A stretch of DNA of 6,272 nucleotides from the NCBI GenBank assembly GCA_016207365.1, contig JACQPU010000242.1, forward strand, positions 1 through 6,272. Direction: 5' to 3'. This DNA comes from Ignavibacteriales bacterium (GTDB lineage: Bacteria > Bacteroidota > Ignavibacteria > UBA10030). Within the stretch, counting starts at the first letter, position 1. Each line of letters begins with the position of its first letter. The notes beneath the pieces were generated by a model. That model ran no database searches, was not told the DNA's origin, and saw only the letters and a list, made by a program, of their open reading frames with translations. The translations under genes and the position numbers were made by a program. Of this stretch, positions 1-6,272 are shown piece by piece.

Positions 1-785
1 TCGCAATACTGCAATGCCGCGGCGGATTCTGCCAGGCTCAGCTCCCCGGTCCAGTCAATGACGCGATCGTCGCCGGCGTGGGATCGAATCGCTGCGGAGA
101 GTGTGGTACTGCGCGCCACATCAACCCGGCCGCCGAAGATCATCACCGCGCCGGCCATCTCCTCCAGGAATCTGCGCCCAATACCGGCAAAGCGCTCGGC
201 AGGCCATTCCTTCGTTGCATGACGAGCAAACGGGCAAAGACCAAGGACGCGCTCAAACCTGTTCAAGCGAAGCTTTGCCACCCTGCTGGCAACACCGAAC
301 AACACCTCGTCCGGCAGATGGAGCTCCACCCCCTTTCCATCCGGCGCCACGCCGTACCCCTTGAGCGTCTCAATATACCGCTCAGCGACGGGGACAATCT
401 CTTTATATGTATTCTTCTTAAACTTTACCAACAGCGTCCGTTCCGGAATTCTCTTATCCACAACCACAATTTCCCGAACACCCCGTATGCTTCTGATGTA
501 CCGGCTCCGAATGCTGTTGTGAAGATCAACAATCAAATCATACCCTTCCGAACGAAGGGTCCTTTTCATTTGCCGCAAACCGGCAAATCCCGCCGTCGTG
601 TCAAACTCGTACGTCAGATTAATATTCGGATTGTTCCGAATCAGATCCGCGTAATCCTTCCGGACCAGAAAATCGATCTGCGACTTCGGAAACCGTGACC
701 GAAGCGCCCTCAGGAGCGGCGTCGAGAGAACTATGTCCCCTATGGAACTAAACCGAATAACCAATGTTTTAGAGGGAGACTCCAC
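1..785 (-). CDS. Glycosyltransferase family 9 protein, ADP-heptose:LPS heptosyltransferase type (partial, C-terminus off the left edge)
   Basis: Seen: reading leftward from a GTG at 785-783, 261 codons stay open to the window edge. The N-terminus carries VIRFSSIGDIVLSTP (residues 9-23), the GT9 opening motif, with D17 at the position of the catalytic Asp of WaaC. DLHNSIRS (87-94) and CPFARHATKEWPAERF (184-199) are the acceptor-domain and inter-domain family motifs. The missing part, probably 80-100 residues, should hold the rest of the nucleotide-sugar domain, including the usual D-x-G-x-x-H region. Known: these GT-B enzymes add heptose from ADP-heptose to the inner core of lipopolysaccharide on the cytoplasmic face of the inner membrane. 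Start: an in-frame TAG lies just upstream (the codon ending at 804) and no ATG follows it, so GTG is the best choice; TTG at 764 is the alternative. No clear Shine-Dalgarno precedes the GTG. Codon choice (ATT, GTT, CGG, some ATA) differs from the genes to the right. Family sure; acceptor and exact sugar not known. Confidence 0.9.
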   Translation of the reverse strand, partial: MESPSKTLVIRFSSIGDIVLSTPLLRALRSRFPKSQIDFLVRKDYADLIRNNPNINLTYEFDTTAGFAGLRQMKRTLRSEGYDLIVDLHNSIRSRYIRSIRGVREIVVVDKRIPERTLLVKFKKNTYKEIVPVAERYIETLKGYGVAPDGKGVELHLPDEVLFGVASRVAKLRLNRFERVLGLCPFARHATKEWPAERFAGIGRRFLEEMAGAVMIFGGRVDVARSTTLSAAIRSHAGDDRVIDWTGELSLAESAAALQYC

Positions 786-853
786 GATGCATGGAAGGTA
801 CGACTAATTGCGGGTACATTCAACGACCGAAAGGCCGGTTCAACCTCCCTGCA

Positions 854-882
854 TTGCATTTTCCTCCGGTAGCAGGTATATT
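854..882 (+). promoter_or_regulatory. Candidate sigma70-type promoter for the AAA+/VWA genes
   Basis: TTGCAT at 854-859 and TATATT at 877-882 are separated by 17 bp. The -10 box matches the consensus at 5 of 6 positions and the -35 box at 3 of 6. Transcription would start near 889, giving a leader of only about 17 nt with the Shine-Dalgarno at its very 5' end, which is short. If the host belongs to a lineage with other promoter consensus (e.g. Bacteroidota -33/-7 boxes), this match would mean little. It is the best candidate in the 120-bp divergent gap. Confidence 0.35.
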
Positions 883-888
883 CAGAAT

Positions 889-894
889 GAGGAG
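889..894 (+). promoter_or_regulatory. Ribosome binding site of the AAA+ gene
   Basis: GAGGAG lies 11 nt before the ATG at 906, a slightly long but workable spacing. An in-frame TGA at 888-890 rules out any start further upstream, and 906 is the first ATG after it, so this site and the stop together fix the start. Confidence 0.6.
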
Positions 895-905
895 AGCTCC
901 ATCCA

Positions 906-2417
906 ATGACCCGTGCGACAACAATCGGCAGTCTGCGTGCCAGCGGTTACACCGTTCTCCCTGTCAAGGAAGAGGTCCGGGAGAATCTCATCAGGAAACT
1001 CGAGAGGAACGAGCAGCTCTTCCCGGGGATCATCGGCTATGAAAAGACCGTCATTCCCGCGATTGTGAACGCCATTCTCGCGCGCCATGATATTCTCCTG
1101 CTTGGTTTGCGCGGGCAGGCCAAGTCGCGCATCGTGAGGCTCCTGCCGAACCTTCTTGACGAGTTCGTACCCATTGTCAAAGGCTGTGAGATCAACGACA
1201 ATCCGTTCAAACCGGTCTGCAAACGATGCACGGATCTTGTACACGAATACGGCGATGACACGGAGATTGAGTGGCTTCACCGCGACACGCGCTTCGGTGA
1301 GAAACTTGCAACTCCCGATGTCACCATCGCCGACCTGATCGGCGACATCGATCCGATCAAAGCAGCGACGCAAAAACTGCATTACTCGCACGAGGGCGCC
1401 ATTCATTTCGGAATCATTCCCAGAACCAACCGCGGCATCTTCGCCATCAACGAGCTGCCAGATTTGCAACCGCGTATTCAGGTCGGTCTCTTCAACATCA
1501 TGGAAGAGAAGGATATTCAGATCCGGGGGTTCAACATCCGCATCCCTCTCGACGTCATGATTATCTTTACGGCCAACCCGGAGGACTATACGAATCGCGG
1601 CAACCTCATCACGCCACTGAAGGACAGGATCGACTCACAGATTCTCACGCATTATCCGCGTACGATCGAAGATGCGATTGCCATCACAACCCAGGAGGCC
1701 TGGATATCCCGCAACGGCCGGCAGATTGCCATTCCGCATTATTTCCGCGAGATCATCGAAAGCATCGCCTTCGAAGCCCGCAAAAGCGAGTTCGTGGACC
1801 AGAAATCCGGCGTCAGCGCGCGATTGACCATCTCCGCCATGGAGAACCTTGTCAGCAACGCCGAACGCCGCGCCATTCTTCTGAATGACGGCACCATCGT
1901 TCCGCGGATCTGTGACCTTGCCCATGTGCTCCCCGGTCTTACCGGAAAAATCGAGCTTGTGTTCGAGGGTGAACAGGAAGGCGCCGTCAAAGTCAGCAAG
2001 GCACTGATTGGAAAAGCGGTGCGCGAAGTGTTCCGGAAATACTTTCCCGATCCCCTCGAGCGCCGGCATAAGTCGCATGGCCCCGACCAACGGTCTCAAC
2101 CCGAGCAGTCCGAATACTTGACAATCATCCAATGGTTTGAATCCGGAAATCGCGTGGAAATCTCCGACGACACTCCTCTCAACGACTATTTTCGGGAGCT
2201 TGACCGTGTGAAGGGTTTAAGGGAACTCACACGCAAGCACATGAACATCCCCGAGAACAACCGTGCCGAGCTGGCTTCGGCCATGGAGTTTGTGCTCGAC
2301 GGCCTCCATCAATCATCCCGAATTGCCAAAGAAGAAGTCGATAGGATGACCGCGTACAAAGACCTCGTACAAAGCATCTTTACCGGTAAAGGCCGTGCAT
2401 TCGAAGAAGAAAGCTAG
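906..2417 (+). CDS. MoxR/magnesium-chelatase-type AAA+ ATPase
   Basis: Seen (503 aa): Walker A GLRGQAKS at 67-74 with K73; a long insert with C94, C105 and C108; a Walker B-like segment GIFAINELPDL at 177-187, where the usual Asp is N182 and the catalytic Glu E183 is kept; sensor 1 TANPED at 222-227 (N224); PLKDRIDS at 237-244 with R241 as candidate Arg finger; and SARLTIS at 304-310 with R306 as candidate sensor 2. A hydrophilic linker (about 381-403) leads to a helical C-terminal region (404-503) that I do not recognise. There is no signal peptide or membrane segment, so it is cytoplasmic. Known: ATPases of this clade form rings and pair with VWA proteins to insert metals or remodel enzymes (ChlI/ChlD, NorQ/NorD, CoxD/CoxE, RavA/ViaA). 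Context: the VWA partner starts 24 bp downstream. No chelatase large subunit or tetrapyrrole gene is nearby, so a chlorophyll or cobalamin role is not supported. Class sure; substrate unknown. Confidence 0.93.
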   Translation: MTRATTIGSLRASGYTVLPVKEEVRENLIRKLERNEQLFPGIIGYEKTVIPAIVNAILARHDILLLGLRGQAKSRIVRLLPNLLDEFVPIVKGCEINDNPFKPVCKRCTDLVHEYGDDTEIEWLHRDTRFGEKLATPDVTIADLIGDIDPIKAATQKLHYSHEGAIHFGIIPRTNRGIFAINELPDLQPRIQVGLFNIMEEKDIQIRGFNIRIPLDVMIIFTANPEDYTNRGNLITPLKDRIDSQILTHYPRTIEDAIAITTQEAWISRNGRQIAIPHYFREIIESIAFEARKSEFVDQKSGVSARLTISAMENLVSNAERRAILLNDGTIVPRICDLAHVLPGLTGKIELVFEGEQEGAVKVSKALIGKAVREVFRKYFPDPLERRHKSHGPDQRSQPEQSEYLTIIQWFESGNRVEISDDTPLNDYFRELDRVKGLRELTRKHMNIPENNRAELASAMEFVLDGLHQSSRIAKEEVDRMTAYKDLVQSIFTGKGRAFEEES

Positions 2418-2441
2418 GCAGAATCGCGCGGGCATCTCGCC

Positions 2442-3542
2442 ATGAGAGTTCGCTACAGCAAATGGACCGCGGATTCCATGACCGATGTCCAGCGGCTGGA
2501 ATCGCTCATGTCATTCTTCAGCTATCTGCTGATCCAGTCGAACGGCGATGTGGAAGAAGCGATGGAATGGCTGCGCCAGCTGGCCGAAGAATACGGGCTG
2601 TTCGACGAATCCCTGACAATGGACGAGCTTATCGAGAAGCTGAAGGAACGGGGAATTCTGGAAGAAGTGAAGGATATGCTGGTACTCACCACGCGCGGGG
2701 TTCAGAAAATCCGGCAGGATGCTCTCAGGCAGATTTTCACCTCGCTCAAGAAAGCTCCCGAGGGCGCGCATGAGACGCCGTTCAGCGGAAGCGGCACTGA
2801 TCGTTTAAGCGAAACTCGGGCATGGACATTCGGGGACATGCCCACGAATATCGACCTTACCTCTACCATGACCAATGCCCTGAAGCGCGACGGAATCGAT
2901 CAGTTCTCGCTCAGGGAGGAAGACCTCGAGGTGTATGAAACCGAGCACATGACCTCTTGCGCCACCGTGCTCATGCTCGATATCAGCCACAGCATGATCT
3001 TGTACGGCGAGGACAGAATTACGCCCGCGAAACAGGTGGCTCTTGGGCTGGCGGAGTTGATCCGGACAAAATTCCCAAAGGATTATCTTGCCCTTGTGGT
3101 GTTCGGCGACGATGCCAAAGTGGTCAGTCTCAGCGAGCTCCCTTTCCTCAGCGTGGGCCCCTACCACACCAATACCCGGGCTGGTCTCCAGCTCGCGAGG
3201 AGCCTCCTGCGACGGAGCGGAAAGACCAATAAGCAGGTTTTCATGGTGACGGACGGAAAGCCCTCGGCCATCTTCGACTCCGCCGGAAGGCTCTATAAAA
3301 ACTCTTTCGGACTCGATCCGCGCATTGTCAATAAGACGCTTGATGAAGCGGTCCAATGCCGGCGGGAGAAAATCACCGTCAGCACTTTTATGGTCGCTCA
3401 GGATCCCTACCTGGTAAATTTTGTCGAGGAATTCACGCAGGCAAACAAAGGCCGCGCATACTACTCCTCGCTGAACAACCTCGGCGAATTCATTTTTGTC
3501 GACTACATCCGCAACCGCCGAAAGCGGATCAGCTCACGCTAA
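2442..3542 (+). CDS. VWA-domain protein, partner of the upstream AAA+ ATPase
   Basis: Seen (366 aa): an N-terminal, mostly helical, acidic region (about 10-105); a linker with WTFGDMPTNIDLTSTMTNAL (128-147); then a VWA domain from about 172 to 355. Its MIDAS is complete: D180-x-S182-x-S184, a Thr in HTNTRAGL (T243 or T245), and D271 in VTDGKPS. The C-terminus is basic (RNRRKR, 357-362). No signal peptide or membrane helix. Known: the layout resembles the VWA half of BchD/ChlD and CoxE-like proteins, where a divalent metal in the MIDAS contacts an acidic residue of the partner or target. Context: it lies 24 bp after the AAA+ gene and in the same reading frame, with no obvious Shine-Dalgarno before the ATG, so translation probably depends on ribosomes finishing the upstream gene. 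M13 (ATG at 2478) is a possible internal start but would remove little. VWA assignment sure; the N-terminal region has no assigned function. Confidence 0.92.
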   Translation: MRVRYSKWTADSMTDVQRLESLMSFFSYLLIQSNGDVEEAMEWLRQLAEEYGLFDESLTMDELIEKLKERGILEEVKDMLVLTTRGVQKIRQDALRQIFTSLKKAPEGAHETPFSGSGTDRLSETRAWTFGDMPTNIDLTSTMTNALKRDGIDQFSLREEDLEVYETEHMTSCATVLMLDISHSMILYGEDRITPAKQVALGLAELIRTKFPKDYLALVVFGDDAKVVSLSELPFLSVGPYHTNTRAGLQLARSLLRRSGKTNKQVFMVTDGKPSAIFDSAGRLYKNSFGLDPRIVNKTLDEAVQCRREKITVSTFMVAQDPYLVNFVEEFTQANKGRAYYSSLNNLGEFIFVDYIRNRRKRISSR

Positions 3543-3555
3543 AAAAATCTCCCCT

Positions 3556-3580
3556 CCAGGTTTTCCTTATGGTTTTTTTT
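3556..3580 (+). terminator. Weak intrinsic-terminator-like hairpin between the VWA and kinase genes
   Basis: CCAGG (3556-3560) can pair with CCT (3565-3567) and GG (3571-3572) around a TTTT loop, leaving a 3-nt bulge. Eight T residues follow directly (3573-3580), starting 30 nt after the VWA stop codon. A run of seven A at 3541-3547 could lengthen the stem by pairing with the T-tract. Placement and U-tract are right for a terminator, but the stem is only 5 bp and bulged, so it may stop transcription partly or not at all. Confidence 0.35.
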
Positions 3581-3635
3581 CGTATCTTCCGTTCCGACGA
3601 ATGAGTCCGTATTCCGAGGAATCCTCTCTACCATA

Positions 3636-6272
3636 ATGGCCAAACTCCGCCGCGGTCCCTCCCGCCGCGCTTCCCACCCTATTCTCACGTCGCTTCCGCT
3701 CCCTGCCGCGCACCTGGAACCGATGACCAACAGGCGCGGAATGCTTTCCGGCGCCCGCATCACTGAATGGAACAAACAGGCGGAGCGTCTGACAGGCTTC
3801 AAGCGCAGCGATGTTGCGGGAAAAACGCTCAGCGAGCTGATGCCCCCTGAGGCGGTGGCCATGATGTTCACACAGTTGAAATCCGTGTTGAAAACAGGCT
3901 CCACTGCGCACATCAAAAACCTTGAACTGCGCGCCGGCCGCCGTGTGAAGTCCCTTGATATGATGGCGTGGAAACTTCCGACCGGCATCGGATTGCTCAT
4001 TTCCGCTCCCGCGGAGCCATTCGAAGAGGATTTCGCCCAGTCCGTCTCCATTCTCGACAGCATAACGGACGCGTTCTTCCTCCTCGACCGTTCCTGGCGA
4101 TTCGCATACCTCAGCCCGAAATCCGAACATTTTCTCAAGGGTCTCAATCTTACAATCAAGGATCTGATTGGAAAGAATATCTGGGACATGTTCCCGGACT
4201 CAAGGAACGGCGCGGGATTCGAGCGATTCCAAAAAGCGCTCAACGAACGCATCACCATCGAATATGAACATTACTTCAAGCCGCTCAATACGTGGTTTGA
4301 AATCAGTATCCATCCCCTCGGCGACGGCCTTTCGGTCTATGTTCGCGATATCACGCGCCGGAAGCTTGCCGAGTCGGCCTTCCTGAAGCTCTCGAACGCG
4401 GTCGAACAATCTGCCGACGCCGTGTTCGTGACAAATCCCGAAGGCGTCATCGAATATGTCAATCCGGCATTCGAGGAAATCACCGGATACCGGCGTGCAG
4501 AAGTCCTGGGCAAGACTCCGACGATCCTCAAGTTCGATGACCATGACGAGAAATACTTCCGGCGAATGTGGGATCAACTCCAGGCCGGCGGTACGTTCCG
4601 CGCCACGATGGTCAATCGAAGAAAAACCGGCGAAGTCTATCATGCCGAGGAGACGATCACACCTGTTCGCGATGCTCAGGGGACAATCACTCATTTTGTG
4701 GCGACGCTTCGGGATGTGAGCGAACGGAAACGTACTGAGGAGCGGTTCCGGGCTTTGATCGAACACAGTACAGACGGTATTGCTCTGCTTGCCCGCGACG
4801 GTGTCATCCGCTACACTGGCCCCTCCACGGCGAGGATTCTGGGCTATGAAAGCCAGGATTTCACCGATCGGATCGGATTCGAGTTCATCCACCCTGACGA
4901 CGCGCCGGCTATCGAGCGGGCGTTCGGGGAGCTCGTGGCGCACCCGCGCAGAATCATGCTCCTTGAATTCCGCCTGAAACACAAAAACGGCGTTTGGCGC
5001 TGGATCGAAGCCACGGCCAACAATCTTCTCGACGAGCCGAGCATCCAGGCCGTGGTGCTGAATTACCGGGATATTACGGACAGGAAATCCATTGAAGAGG
5101 CGCTGAAAAAATCCGAAATCGAGTACCGTAATTTGTTCGAACGTGCCAACGACGCAATCTTCATCTTTGAACCTCAGGGGGAGGTCATTCTCGAGGCGAA
5201 TAGCAAGGCATGCCAACTCTATGGGTTTACAAGGGATGAGCTGATTGGCATGAGCCTGAAGAACCTTACAAAAGACGTCGGCCGGGGCGAATTCGAAATC
5301 CAGGAGCTTCTCCGTCACAAGAGTTCCCGGAATTTCGAGACCATCCACTTTAACAAAAAGGGGGACCCCATGGAAATGCTCGTGAATTCGTCTGTTGTCG
5401 AGTACCTCGGCCGCACGGCGATTATGAGCATCATCCGCGATATTACGGAACTGAGAAAACTGGAACACCAGCTTCGCCAAGCCCAGAAGATGGAGAGCAT
5501 CGGAACGCTTGCCGGCGGAATCGCGCACGATTTCAACAACATTCTCAGCATCATTCTCGGCTACTCGTCGCTCATCAAACGCGGCAAGACCGACGGCAAG
5601 AAATTCGACGAAGCGATCGATACCATCGCAAAAGCAGCCCAGCGCGGAGCGACTCTCGTCAAGCAAATTCTGACGTTCGCCCGCAAGACGGACGTCATTT
5701 TCGAATCCGTGCGAATCAACGATCTCCTCACGGATCTCTCAAAACTCCTGAGTGAAACCTTTCCAAAGACGATCGTCTTCGACCTTCGGCTGAACGCGGA
5801 CGTACCCACCATCCTCGCCGACCCCAACCAGCTTCATCAGGTGTTCCTGAATCTCTGTGTCAATGCCCGCGACGCGATGCCCGAGTCGGGCACGATCACG
5901 ATTGAGACAGGAATGGCAAACGGGCTAACGCTGCAGGACCGGTTTGCCGACGCGCGGCAAAGCGAGTACGTCCACGTGAGGATCAGCGACACGGGAACAG
6001 GGATGGACGAAGCAACACGACAGCGGATTTTCGAGCCTTTCTTCACTACGAAGGGCCAAGGCAGAGGAACAGGTCTCGGACTTGCAGTCGTCTATGGCAT
6101 TGTGAACAATCACCGCGGCTTCATTGATGTCGAAAGCGCGCTGGGGAAAGGCACCACGTTTCACCTGTTCTTTCCGGTACAGATGCGGAAATTCGAGGCG
6201 CTGGGCGAGGGTAAAACGCCCGTGGATGAAATTCCGGGCGGTTCGGAAACCATCCTCCTCGTCGAAGACGAA
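3636..6272 (+). CDS. Soluble multi-PAS hybrid sensor histidine kinase (partial, C-terminus off the right edge)
   Basis: Seen (879 codons to the edge): a basic, Pro-rich N-terminus (1-30), then five PAS-like modules at about 35-125, 137-246, 250-365, 370-485 and 494-606. The last four end in the usual linker (VRDITRRK, LRDVSERK, YRDITDRK, IRDITELRK). The fourth has the WRWIE strand of PAS_3-type domains. The dimerisation/phospho-acceptor domain has GGIAHDFNN with H631. The ATPase domain has N-box N739/N743, DTGTGM (785-790), FEPFFTTK (799-806) and GTGLGL (811-816). ETILLVEDE (871-879) opens a receiver domain cut by the edge, so this is a hybrid kinase. The H-box is of the HPK4 type. No membrane segment is visible, so sensing should be cytoplasmic. 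The first PAS lacks its usual opening strand. Start: ATG 3636 is the first start codon in a frame open since the VWA stop; GAGGA at 3616-3620 is 15 nt upstream, a poor spacing. M30 (ATG 3723) is an alternative. Ligand and target are unknown. Confidence 0.93.
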   Translation, partial: MAKLRRGPSRRASHPILTSLPLPAAHLEPMTNRRGMLSGARITEWNKQAERLTGFKRSDVAGKTLSELMPPEAVAMMFTQLKSVLKTGSTAHIKNLELRAGRRVKSLDMMAWKLPTGIGLLISAPAEPFEEDFAQSVSILDSITDAFFLLDRSWRFAYLSPKSEHFLKGLNLTIKDLIGKNIWDMFPDSRNGAGFERFQKALNERITIEYEHYFKPLNTWFEISIHPLGDGLSVYVRDITRRKLAESAFLKLSNAVEQSADAVFVTNPEGVIEYVNPAFEEITGYRRAEVLGKTPTILKFDDHDEKYFRRMWDQLQAGGTFRATMVNRRKTGEVYHAEETITPVRDAQGTITHFVATLRDVSERKRTEERFRALIEHSTDGIALLARDGVIRYTGPSTARILGYESQDFTDRIGFEFIHPDDAPAIERAFGELVAHPRRIMLLEFRLKHKNGVWRWIEATANNLLDEPSIQAVVLNYRDITDRKSIEEALKKSEIEYRNLFERANDAIFIFEPQGEVILEANSKACQLYGFTRDELIGMSLKNLTKDVGRGEFEIQELLRHKSSRNFETIHFNKKGDPMEMLVNSSVVEYLGRTAIMSIIRDITELRKLEHQLRQAQKMESIGTLAGGIAHDFNNILSIILGYSSLIKRGKTDGKKFDEAIDTIAKAAQRGATLVKQILTFARKTDVIFESVRINDLLTDLSKLLSETFPKTIVFDLRLNADVPTILADPNQLHQVFLNLCVNARDAMPESGTITIETGMANGLTLQDRFADARQSEYVHVRISDTGTGMDEATRQRIFEPFFTTKGQGRGTGLGLAVVYGIVNNHRGFIDVESALGKGTTFHLFFPVQMRKFEALGEGKTPVDEIPGGSETILLVEDE

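Noticed and set aside
78..698. Plus-strand open frame of 206 codons
   Set aside because: Antisense to the glycosyltransferase, whose minus-strand translation carries clear GT9 motifs; the plus-strand product looks like no known family.
825..838. Inverted repeat ACCG/CGGT in the divergent gap as an operator or hairpin
   Set aside because: Only 4 bp per arm with a 6-nt loop, which is expected by chance in GC-rich DNA.
882..1469. Minus-strand open frame of 195 codons, and another at 1635-2132
   Set aside because: Antisense to the AAA+ gene across its Walker A to Walker B segment and its lid; no motifs of their own.
906..3542. Naming the pair bchI/bchD (Mg-chelatase subunits)
   Set aside because: No large chelatase subunit or tetrapyrrole genes are present, the second protein lacks the AAA+ half of BchD, and the Walker B segment differs. 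Only the broader family is supported.
3539..4258. Minus-strand open frame of 239 codons, with a second at 3567-4130
   Set aside because: Both are antisense to the first PAS modules of the kinase, overlap each other in different frames, and are rich in Arg and Ser without domain motifs.
5070..5449. 11-bp direct repeat GATATTACGGA at 5070-5080 and 5439-5449
   Set aside because: Both copies encode the DIT linker that ends successive PAS modules, so protein-level repetition explains them.
4200..5666. Long open frame of 488 codons on the minus strand
   Set aside because: It lies wholly antisense to the kinase, whose PAS and HisKA motifs are unmistakable. The translation shows no recognisable domain and looks like a by-product of the codon bias of the sense gene.

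Overview
The window reads as part of a Gram-negative bacterial chromosome. A lipopolysaccharide-type glycosyltransferase implies an outer membrane, and coding is dense with moderately high GC (mid-50s percent by eye). The motif style of the AAA+/VWA pair would fit an environmental lineage such as the Bacteroidota/Chlorobiota group or a deltaproteobacterial relative, but this is only an impression. No rRNA, tRNA, IS element, CRISPR array or phage gene was seen.

Layout. (1) Positions 1-785, minus strand: N-terminal 261 residues of a family 9 glycosyltransferase (heptosyltransferase type), cut off by the left window edge. (2) Positions 786-905: a 120-bp divergent intergenic region with a candidate sigma70-type promoter and a ribosome binding site for the rightward genes. 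(3) Positions 906-2417, plus strand: a MoxR/magnesium-chelatase-type AAA+ ATPase. (4) Positions 2442-3542, plus strand: a protein with an N-terminal helical region and a C-terminal von Willebrand A (VWA) domain with a complete MIDAS metal site. (5) Positions 3543-3635: a short gap with a weak terminator-like hairpin. (6) Position 3636 to the right edge, plus strand: a soluble hybrid histidine kinase with five PAS-like modules, a kinase core and the first residues of a receiver domain.

Working together. The AAA+ and VWA genes are 24 bp apart and almost certainly form one functional unit. In related pairs (ChlI/ChlD, NorQ/NorD, CoxD/CoxE, RavA/ViaA) an AAA+ ring uses ATP to drive metal insertion or protein remodelling, and the VWA partner supplies the MIDAS-dependent contact to the target. 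No chelatase large subunit, oxidase or reductase lies in the window, so the target is unknown. The histidine kinase may be co-transcribed or independent; the hairpin before it leaves this open.

The most interesting points are in the AAA+/VWA pair: an Asn in the usual Walker B Asp position, a Cys cluster after the Walker A motif, and all three rightward genes sharing one reading frame interrupted only by two stop codons.
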